Source of the DNA: JAJBWD01 sp041670885 | Lineage (GTDB): Bacteria > Bacillota > Clostridia > Clostridiales > Clostridiaceae | Direction of reading: 5' to 3' | DNA length: 5,099 nucleotides | Assembly (NCBI GenBank): GCA_041670885.1 | Contig: JBAXYJ010000203.1 | Location: 1 to 5,099, forward strand | Part shown: positions 1-5,099 of the stretch, piece after piece | Layout of the letters: each line of letters starts with the position of its first letter | How positions within the stretch are numbered: the first letter of the stretch is position 1 | Translations under genes and position numbers: made by a program | The notes under the pieces: model-generated | The model's database searches: none | Told to the model about the DNA's origin: nothing | The model's input: the letters and a program-made list of their open reading frames with translations, nothing else

Positions 1-16
1 CATACTTATGAAAAAT

Positions 17-59
17 AAAATATTCTATATATTTTTATTCAAATTTAATAGAATATTTT
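17..59 (-). terminator. Probable rho-independent terminator overlapping the 3' end of the activator gene
   Basis: Bases 17-28 (AAAATATTCTAT) and 48-59 (ATAGAATATTTT) are perfect 12-bp inverted repeats with a 19-base loop. Read on the minus strand, the hairpin is followed by ATTTTTC, a short T-run. The first arm lies inside the last codons of the activator and the stop codon (35-37) lies in the loop. The stem has only one G-C pair, so it would be weak. It could be a modest terminator or a 3'-end stabilising hairpin. Confidence 0.5.
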
Positions 60-1948
60 TTAATTTTGGCATACAAAGTGCTTCTGTTTATACCTAAAGA
101 CTTGGCTATTTGAGTCATGTTATGTGGGTTTATATTTATCGCCTTTACTATTTCATTTTTTTCCACATCCTCTAATGTATGAATTTCGGCATTTTCAAAA
201 TTGCTTTCTCTGCTAGAGCTGTCTTTTTCAATAACCATTTCTTCATTATCATTAAAAAATGCAGTATTTTGTCCATCCAGATTAACAATATTTTCAATAC
301 AATTTTCCAGTTCTCTTATGTTTCCCGGCCAGTTATAATTCATCATCTTTGTATATATTTCCGCTTTAATACTATTGATATTCTTATTTAATTTTTTAGT
401 CTTCATTCTAAACAAATACCTGATTAAAAGCGGTAAATCTCCTTCCCTCTCCCTAAGAGGGGGAAGTGTTATTGGATTAACGCTTAACCTATAATACAAA
501 TCCTCTCTGAAATTTCCTTTTCTGACTTCTTCCTTTAAATTTTTATTTGTTGCAGCTATGATTCTTACATCAACAGGAATAATCTTTTCTCCTCCAAGCC
601 TTGTTACATAGCCTTCCTGCAGAACTCTTAAAAGTTTAACCTGCATATCAAGAGGCATCTCACCTATTTCATCTAAGAAAAGCGTACCTCTATTTGCAAG
701 CTCAAACTTACCAGCATGTCTGCCTTTCTTTGCTCCTGTAAAAGCACCCTCCTCATATCCAAACAACTCACTTTCTATAAGGCTTTTTGGAATAGCTCCG
801 CAATTTACAGCAACAAAACTATTGTTCTTTCTGTTACTATAATTATGAATCGACTGAGCGTGAAGCTCTTTACCTGTTCCGCTTTCCCCCTCTATTAAGA
901 TTGTAGATGGAGAAGAACTTATTTTTTTTGCATATTTTATTACTTCTTTAATTTGTCTGCTCTCTCCAATTATATCATCAAAAGTATAGACAGCCCTTTG
1001 TCCACTATATTTGTTTACAAGGTTAAACACATTTTGTATTTCTTTAAATACAACAACCATACCGATAACTTCTTTATTTATTTTGATTGCATTTGCAGAT
1101 ACATCAAATCTTCCCCTGACAATTTTTTCATTGTTTATAACTAGTTCTTTATCCTCATAGGACTTGCCCAGCTTAAGCTTTTCAAATATTTCAACCCAGT
1201 TTGGCAAAATGGATTCCACATTTTTTTGAATAAGCTCCTCTTCTTTTATGTTCAAAATTCTGCAGGCTTCTTTATTAAAGCTCTGTATGATTCCATCTGT
1301 ATTTACAGAATAAATCCCTAAAGATACAGAATTCAATATAGTATCCATACATTGGCAGGTTTCAATAAGCTTATCATTAGCATTTTTAATCTTTATCTGA
1401 TCTTCAATAGATTCAACCGCTGCAACAACAACACCTAAGGTATGCGGATGCACTGACTCTCGATTTCCTACTAAATTAAGACAGCCCAATATATTCCCAT
1501 TCTCATCATGAATAATTGCTGCAGAGCATGTCCATGCATGGAATAATTTAAGAAAATGTTCTTCACCGGATATCTGAAGTGAGCAGTCCTCATAAAGCGA
1601 AGTACCCATGCCATTCGCGCCTGCACCTTCTTCGCTCATATCGGTTCCCTCAATCATTCGTATTTTTACCTGATTTTTTATAATTTCTTCATCGCCTATA
1701 TAAGTAAGTATAATTCCATTTTTATCCGTAAGGCAGAACGAAAACCCTGAGCCCTTTAATAAATTATAAAGCACTTTAATGAAAGGTTTTGATATTTCTA
1801 TCAGGTCTTTATTCTCTGCTATCAGTTTTTTAAATTCTTTACCCTTAATTATCTTTTCAAGATATGGTTTATCTTTATCTAAACCATATTTTATACTTCT
1901 AGCATGAGCCATGGTTATAATTTCATTATGAGCAGCTGATTCAAACAC
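35..1948 (-). CDS. Sigma-54-dependent transcriptional activator, AcoR-like (GAF-PAS-AAA+-HTH)
   Basis: This 637-residue bacterial enhancer-binding protein should use ATP hydrolysis to open RpoN-bound promoters. The N-terminal 55-185 region is GAF-like and carries GAGANGMGTSL (108-118), typical of AcoR/DhaR sensors. A PAS-like domain follows at about 200-305. The AAA+ core (about 323-555) has Walker A GESGTGKE (354-361), the sigma-54 contact loop GAFTGA (401-406), Walker B GTLFLDEIGE (421-430), the arginine-finger segment REDLYYRL (481-488) and NWPGNIREL (539-547). A variable Ser/Glu-rich linker leads to a Fis-type HTH at about 590-634. There is no receiver domain, so control is probably by a ligand or redox signal rather than phosphorylation. 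The start is a GTG, chosen because AAAGGAG sits 7 bases upstream. The divergent alcohol dehydrogenase with a -24/-12 promoter is the obvious target. Clostridial activators of Fe-alcohol dehydrogenases have been called AdhR, but orthology cannot be shown here. The family call is very safe; the ligand is unknown. Confidence 0.96.
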   Translation of the reverse strand: MFESAAHNEIITMAHARSIKYGLDKDKPYLEKIIKGKEFKKLIAENKDLIEISKPFIKVLYNLLKGSGFSFCLTDKNGIILTYIGDEEIIKNQVKIRMIEGTDMSEEGAGANGMGTSLYEDCSLQISGEEHFLKLFHAWTCSAAIIHDENGNILGCLNLVGNRESVHPHTLGVVVAAVESIEDQIKIKNANDKLIETCQCMDTILNSVSLGIYSVNTDGIIQSFNKEACRILNIKEEELIQKNVESILPNWVEIFEKLKLGKSYEDKELVINNEKIVRGRFDVSANAIKINKEVIGMVVVFKEIQNVFNLVNKYSGQRAVYTFDDIIGESRQIKEVIKYAKKISSSPSTILIEGESGTGKELHAQSIHNYSNRKNNSFVAVNCGAIPKSLIESELFGYEEGAFTGAKKGRHAGKFELANRGTLFLDEIGEMPLDMQVKLLRVLQEGYVTRLGGEKIIPVDVRIIAATNKNLKEEVRKGNFREDLYYRLSVNPITLPPLREREGDLPLLIRYLFRMKTKKLNKNINSIKAEIYTKMMNYNWPGNIRELENCIENIVNLDGQNTAFFNDNEEMVIEKDSSSRESNFENAEIHTLEDVEKNEIVKAININPHNMTQIAKSLGINRSTLYAKIKKYSIKFE

Positions 1949-2007
1949 TTAAGGTCTCCTTTACCATATATTTTATAGTTTACATATTATTTTTAAAATT
2001 CACTCTT

Positions 2008-2088
2008 ATCACATTAATTTTATCATAAAATACACATTTTTAAAATAGGTACTGGTTATATGGCAATGGAAATCACATTTCTATTTTA
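2008..2088. promoter_or_regulatory. Candidate upstream activator-binding region (short repeats)
   Basis: Two exact copies of ATCACATT occur at 2008-2015 and 2072-2079, 64 bp apart (about six helical turns). A third CACATT is at 2033-2038. TAAAATAG (2041-2048) and CTATTTTA (2081-2088) form an exact 8-bp inverted repeat whose halves are 40 bp apart. They lie roughly 35-120 bp upstream of the predicted start, partly within the usual range for enhancer-binding proteins. In DNA this AT-rich such repeats can arise by chance, so the site assignment is tentative. Confidence 0.25.
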
Positions 2089-2096
2089 TATAAAGT

Positions 2097-2113
2097 TCGG
2101 CATAATTTTTGCT
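2097..2113 (+). promoter_or_regulatory. Sigma-54 (-24/-12) promoter of the alcohol dehydrogenase gene
   Basis: The element reads TCGGCATAATTTTTGCT. It has the invariant GG (2099-2100) and GC (2111-2112) separated by exactly 10 bases, and it keeps GGCA and TTGCT of the RpoN consensus TTGGCACG-N4-TTGCT. Transcription should start about 12 bases past the GC, near 2123-2127, giving a short leader of about 50 bases before the ATG at 2176. The divergent sigma-54 activator makes this assignment much stronger than sequence match alone. Confidence 0.88.
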
Positions 2114-2175
2114 TGTATTATTATTTGTGAGTTAATTCTTACAAAAATTTATAATATGATGGAGGGAAATAAAAA

Positions 2176-3375
2176 ATGTGGGAAAGTAAAATGGATATCA
2201 ACGAGATCAGAGAAATCAGGGCAAAAACTATAACTTATCTTGGAATAGGCGCTATAAAGAAAATGAATGATATAGCAGCTGAACTTAAAAATTCAGGAGT
2301 TAACAAAGTTATAGTAATGACCGGTAAAGGCGCTTACAAGAGAACTGGAGCTTGGGATGTAGTTGAAGCAGCTTTGAAGGAAAATGGAGTTCAATACATA
2401 CTTTACAACAAAGTAACTCCAAACCCAACTGATGCTGAAGTTGACGAAGCTGTTAAAACAGCAAAAGACTTTGGTGCACAGGCTGTTATTCCAATAGGCG
2501 GCGGAAGTGCAATTGATGCCGGTAAGACTGTTGCAGTATTATTAATGTATCCTGGAAAATCTGCAGAAGAACTTATGGAAGGTAAATTCCCTGCTGAAAA
2601 AGCAGTTCCAATCATAGCTATTAACTTAACTCATGGTACCGGTTCAGAATCAGACAGATTTGCAGTTGTTACTGTTACAAAGAACCAGCATAAACCTTGT
2701 ATAGTTGCTGATTGCATATATCCTAAATATGCAATAGATGACCCAGCTCTTATGGTTATGCTTCCTATTAATCAGACATGCTTTGTATCAGTAGATGCTG
2801 TTAACCATGTTTTAGAGGCTGCTACAAGCAAAGTAGCATCACCTTATACTGTTATGTTAGCTAAAGAGACAATCAGACTTGTTGGAAGATATCTTCCACA
2901 GGCAATGGCTCACCCTCAAGATTTAACAGCAAGATATTATCTGGCTTATGCAGCACTTATTGCCGGAATATGCTTTGATAATGGATTATTACATTTCACT
3001 CATGCACTTGAGCATCCACTAAGTGCTATGAAGCCGGAAGTAATTCATGGTCAAGGACTTGGAATTTTGCTGCCGGCAGTAATAAAACAGATTTACCCGG
3101 CTGTTCCTGAAGTAGTAGCAGATATATTCTCATCAGTTATTCCAGGATTAAAGGGAGAACCTCAAGAAGCTGAAGTTGCCGGAGATCGTATTGAAGCCTG
3201 GCTGAAGACTGTTGGAATTACAGTTAAACTTACAGACCTGGGATTCAGCGAGAAAGACTTAGACAGACTTGTTGACTTAGCATTCACTACTCCAAGCTTA
3301 GGTGCACTTCTTTCAGTAGCTCCAATCGAAGCTACTAGAGAAAATGTAAGACAGATATTTGCAGATTCACTATAA
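2176..3375 (+). CDS. Iron-containing (group III) alcohol dehydrogenase
   Basis: This 399-residue cytoplasmic enzyme of the Fe-ADH family should interconvert an alcohol and its aldehyde with NAD(P)H. The N-terminal Rossmann-like half has GGGS (108-111), D114 and the GTGSE motif (154-158). The C-terminal helical half has the predicted metal ligands D207, H211, H276 and H291, with H280 at the conserved catalytic histidine position (aligned by eye to FucO). Length is normal for the family and no active-site residue is missing. The ATG is chosen because GGAGGG (2161-2166) lies 9 bases upstream; a second ATG at codon 6 is less well placed. The loop TGKGAYKRTG (49-58) has Gly where FucO has the NAD-selecting Asp, so NADP(H) use is possible. 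It is preceded by a sigma-54 promoter and a divergent AcoR-like activator, so expression is probably inducible and strong. It appears monocistronic. Substrate (ethanol, butanol, a diol or other) cannot be read from the sequence. Confidence 0.95.
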   Translation: MWESKMDINEIREIRAKTITYLGIGAIKKMNDIAAELKNSGVNKVIVMTGKGAYKRTGAWDVVEAALKENGVQYILYNKVTPNPTDAEVDEAVKTAKDFGAQAVIPIGGGSAIDAGKTVAVLLMYPGKSAEELMEGKFPAEKAVPIIAINLTHGTGSESDRFAVVTVTKNQHKPCIVADCIYPKYAIDDPALMVMLPINQTCFVSVDAVNHVLEAATSKVASPYTVMLAKETIRLVGRYLPQAMAHPQDLTARYYLAYAALIAGICFDNGLLHFTHALEHPLSAMKPEVIHGQGLGILLPAVIKQIYPAVPEVVADIFSSVIPGLKGEPQEAEVAGDRIEAWLKTVGITVKLTDLGFSEKDLDRLVDLAFTTPSLGALLSVAPIEATRENVRQIFADSL

Positions 3376-3479
3376 GGTGCCACCCAGTTCACATTTCACA
3401 TTTGATTTTTGTGTGAAAAAGTTACAATATGCAGCTATTTTTAAGTATTAAATCCCCTGCTTTGAACAAAATATAAATT

Positions 3480-3519
3480 CTGCATATTTATATTTTTGAA
3501 ATAAGGATGCAGTTTTTTT
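3480..3519 (+). terminator. Probable rho-independent terminator of the alcohol dehydrogenase transcript
   Basis: CTGCAT (3480-3485) pairs with ATGCAG (3507-3512). The stem is continued inward, after one mismatch and a T-G pair, by TTAT/ATAA (3488-3491 with 3501-3504), closing a 9-base loop. Seven T residues follow directly (3513-3519). This is the usual layout of an intrinsic terminator on the plus strand, about 105 bases after the dehydrogenase stop codon. The stem is imperfect, so strength is uncertain. Confidence 0.6.
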
Positions 3520-3635
3520 ACACAAAATCATTTAAAGCTGAGTCAATAAATTGATTAACTATACCAACGACAGATGGAAGGAAGGAATTTAATTTCATAG
3601 TAGATGATGAAAATTTAACTTCCAGTTATTAATTT

Positions 3636-3692
3636 GGGACGGTTCTAAAATTTTTTAAACTATAAACAATTTAAAAAATATAGAACCGTCCC
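3636..3692. repeat. 57-bp long-armed palindrome with GGGACGGTTCTA ends
   Basis: GGGACGGTTCTA (3636-3647) and TAGAACCGTCCC (3681-3692) are perfect 12-bp inverted repeats. Inside them, ATTTTTTAAA (3650-3659) and TTTAAAAAAT (3670-3679) pair after a small asymmetric bulge, leaving a 10-base loop. The structure ends one base before the stop codon of the convergent permease gene. It would fold as a strong hairpin in either transcript and may stop or protect the permease mRNA, but no good T-run follows on the minus strand and only TTT on the plus. The GC-rich ends in AT-rich surroundings and the compact size resemble a small non-autonomous mobile or REP-like repeat; that origin is inference. Confidence 0.7.
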
Positions 3693-3693
3693 T

Positions 3694-4857
3694 TTATGCC
3701 ATTCTTTTTTGCTTTATTACTGAGATTGTAACTGCAAGTATGGCTGCTGCAAATCCTAATGTTATAAGCATACAGGTTATCACAGGCTGCAGGCTTTCAA
3801 TATTATAGTTAGCTAGATTTACTATCTGGTTATTGGCCTTAACATACCAGTAGGTAGGCGTAAAGCTGGCTATTTTGAGTACTGATTTTCCCAGCAGTGC
3901 CTGTGGTACCATAACTCCGCCTATAAAGCAGCTTCCCAGGGAAACCACATTTGCAGCTGCTGACATGGCACCTCTGCTCTTTACAATGTTTGCGATTAAA
4001 AAGCTGATGCTCAGTGCTGCCAGAGTAAATATAAAGGAGTTTAACAGCATTAATAACCCATTTATTGTAAACATAAAACTGCTGTATAGGATAAAGCTGG
4101 CAAATATCATCAGGAACCAAGTTATTACGGCGAAGCTTATATTGCCCAGTATCATCTGGAAATTGAAGTTCCGAAGTCTTACAGGGGAACACAGGTTTCG
4201 CATCTTTAAATCCTGCTTATTAAAGACCATCATAACGGCACATACCCCTAAAATCAAAATTGAGAATATTGCATAAGCTAAATAGTTATAATAGTAAGCA
4301 AATTTATCTAGTTTATCTGACTGCTTTACAGCACTTTTCATATCTACCTCTGTTTTCTGTGACAAATCCTTATCTGCGTATGCTGTCAGTTCTTCCTGGG
4401 ACAAATTATTAATTTCAGCATTATAAGTTTTCACCGTATTAAAATAATTATTTATTAAATTATCAATATATATGCTGCTGGCAGAATTGGGAACTGTAGT
4501 TTTCTCAAGCTGCATCTCATTTCCGCTTAAAAGTTTTTCTGTAAAGCCGGCCGGCACCTTTATGATATATTCTGCCTCCCGGAAAAACAATGCATCCTGA
4601 AGTTTCTTATCATCATTAGGAATATCAACCAGGCTGGTATTCTTACTCAGGTAATCTTTAAAGTCTTCCATAAGCTTTGAATCTTTGTCCTTATTAATGA
4701 ATACCAGATTAATTTTTGTTTCTGTAAAATTTGAACTGACCTGGCTTTCATAAGAATTTGAAACCAGCAATGTGACCATAAAAAATACAAAAACGTAAAT
4801 TAAAATTTGGTTTAAATTTTTATATATTACTTTAAAAAATGCCTTATATACTTGCAT
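3694..4857 (-). CDS. ABC-2 type transporter permease
   Basis: This 387-residue membrane protein should form half of the channel of an ABC exporter. One N-terminal membrane segment (about 17-34) is followed by a large, mostly hydrophilic domain (about 35-185) predicted to lie outside the membrane, then about five more segments (189-211, 231-257, 262-290, 297-317, 355-381). This 1+5 plan is typical of ABC2_membrane_3/NatB-like permeases. The stretch from FIGGVMVPQ (311-319) to FTPTYWYV (332-339) matches the conserved region before the last helix in this family. There is no ATPase domain. The ATG is supported by AAGGAGG 7 bases upstream. The start overlaps the end of the upstream permease gene by 14 bp, suggesting translational coupling and a two-permease complex. 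The C-terminus ends at KQKRMA directly beside the 57-bp palindrome. The cargo is unknown; drugs, peptides, lipids or Na+ are all exported by relatives. Confidence 0.9.
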   Translation of the reverse strand: MQVYKAFFKVIYKNLNQILIYVFVFFMVTLLVSNSYESQVSSNFTETKINLVFINKDKDSKLMEDFKDYLSKNTSLVDIPNDDKKLQDALFFREAEYIIKVPAGFTEKLLSGNEMQLEKTTVPNSASSIYIDNLINNYFNTVKTYNAEINNLSQEELTAYADKDLSQKTEVDMKSAVKQSDKLDKFAYYYNYLAYAIFSILILGVCAVMMVFNKQDLKMRNLCSPVRLRNFNFQMILGNISFAVITWFLMIFASFILYSSFMFTINGLLMLLNSFIFTLAALSISFLIANIVKSRGAMSAAANVVSLGSCFIGGVMVPQALLGKSVLKIASFTPTYWYVKANNQIVNLANYNIESLQPVITCMLITLGFAAAILAVTISVIKQKRMA

Positions 4858-5099
4858 ATTTCTGCCTCCTTAAAACTAAGTAGGTTGTGATACTGAAAAC
4901 TACAGTAAGCCCACAAAGCAGGATTATATCCTTAAAGAACTGGGTGTGGTTATTATAATAGTAAAGCGAGTAAAAGCAGTCTGTAATTAAATTTGCTGGA
5001 TTAATATATCCTAAGATTGGAACCTTTGTATTTACTATATATTTCATTTTGTCATACATCATACCTGATAAAAATGACATCAGCATGGAAATTCCTATG
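4844..5099 (-). CDS. ABC-2 type transporter permease, C-terminal part (cut by window edge)
   Basis: The frame is open to the right edge, so only the last 84 residues are visible and the start lies outside. The visible part begins in a hydrophobic segment (IGISMLMSFLSGMM), continues with NPANLITDCFYSLYYY, a conserved block before the last helix in these permeases, and ends with one membrane helix (IILLCGLTVVFSITTYLVL) and a basic tail RRQKYASI. A methionine at 5084-5086 would give an 80-residue reading frame, but it is internal and has no ribosome binding site. It overlaps the next permease by 14 bp on the same strand. Together they look like paired permeases of one exporter, with the ATP-binding subunit expected upstream, beyond position 5099. 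Confidence 0.85.
   Translation of the reverse strand, partial: IGISMLMSFLSGMMYDKMKYIVNTKVPILGYINPANLITDCFYSLYYYNNHTQFFKDIILLCGLTVVFSITTYLVLRRQKYASI

Larger units (their letters stand above)
1949..2175. promoter_or_regulatory. Divergent intergenic control region between activator and alcohol dehydrogenase
   Basis: This 227-bp gap separates the two divergent starts and is more AT-rich than either gene. It carries the sigma-54 promoter of the dehydrogenase (annotated separately) and short repeats that could be activator sites. A promoter for the activator is not clear. On the minus strand, one candidate is TTGCCA (2061-2066) with TAAAAA (2037-2042) 18 bases downstream. Another is a lone -10-like TATAAA (1972-1977) with no good -35. 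Neither stands out from the AT-rich background. I found no GG-N10-GC sigma-54 element facing the activator, so autoregulation through RpoN is not suggested. Confidence 0.7.
3376..3693. other. Convergent intergenic region without a convincing gene
   Basis: This 318-bp stretch separates the 3' ends of the dehydrogenase and the permease operon. It contains a terminator-like hairpin with a T7 run (3480-3519), an upstream segment able to pair with it, and a long palindrome (3636-3692). The only start-to-stop frame I noted is 26 codons on the minus strand (3518-3598), without a ribosome binding site. A plus-strand open stretch at about 3555-3630 has no start codon. I found no tRNA-like or recognised riboswitch pattern. 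Confidence 0.7.

Noticed and set aside
2061..2075. TGGCA at 2061-2065 as a second -24 element
   Set aside because: The bases ten positions after the GG are CA, not GC, so the -12 half is missing.
3394..3418. Hairpin TTTCACA/TGTGAAA with 11-base loop just after the dehydrogenase stop, as its terminator
   Set aside because: It is followed by A residues, not T, on the plus strand and no T-run on the minus strand. The later hairpin with a T7 run is a better terminator.
3555..3630. Plus-strand open stretch encoding IPTTDGRKEFNFIVDDE and a few more residues
   Set aside because: It has no in-frame start codon after the preceding stop, is only about 25 codons long, and lies antisense to another tiny frame; no family is recognisable.
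3875..4276. 133-codon plus-strand frame inside the permease gene, and similar frames inside the activator and dehydrogenase
   Set aside because: They are antisense or off-frame to genes with clear family motifs and ribosome binding sites, and their translations show no domain pattern.
4844..5086. A complete 80-residue small membrane protein starting at 5086
   Set aside because: The frame continues open to the window edge with permease-like hydrophobic sequence, and there is no ribosome binding site before that ATG; it is the tail of a longer permease.

Overview
The window is AT-rich, with strong GGAGG-type ribosome binding sites and compact gene spacing. Together with the protein families present, this points to a Firmicute of the class Clostridia, probably a Clostridium-like anaerobe. 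That assignment is inferred from composition and protein character, not from a marker gene.

Layout. A sigma-54-dependent activator of the AcoR type (GAF, PAS, AAA+, Fis-type HTH) lies on the minus strand at 35-1948. An iron-containing alcohol dehydrogenase lies divergently on the plus strand at 2176-3375. The 227-bp gap between them holds a clear -24/-12 promoter (GG-N10-GC at 2099-2112) pointing at the dehydrogenase, and short repeats that could be activator sites. The simplest reading is a self-contained switch: the activator senses a small molecule through its GAF/PAS region and, with RpoN, turns on the dehydrogenase.

The 318-bp gap at 3376-3693 has no convincing gene. It contains a likely rho-independent terminator for the dehydrogenase, an upstream segment that can pair with the same terminator arm, and a 57-bp long-armed palindrome with GGGACGGTTCTA ends that stops one base from the next gene.

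From 3694 to the right edge, on the minus strand and convergent with the dehydrogenase, are two ABC-2 type permease genes that overlap by 14 bp. The first in transcription order is cut by the window edge. They look like the membrane half of an ABC exporter whose ATPase would lie beyond position 5099. Nothing in the sequence links this exporter to the alcohol dehydrogenase module.

I see no phage, CRISPR, rRNA, tRNA or complete insertion sequence, and no clearly new system. The most interesting points are the sigma-54 control of the alcohol dehydrogenase and the structured DNA between 3376 and 3693.
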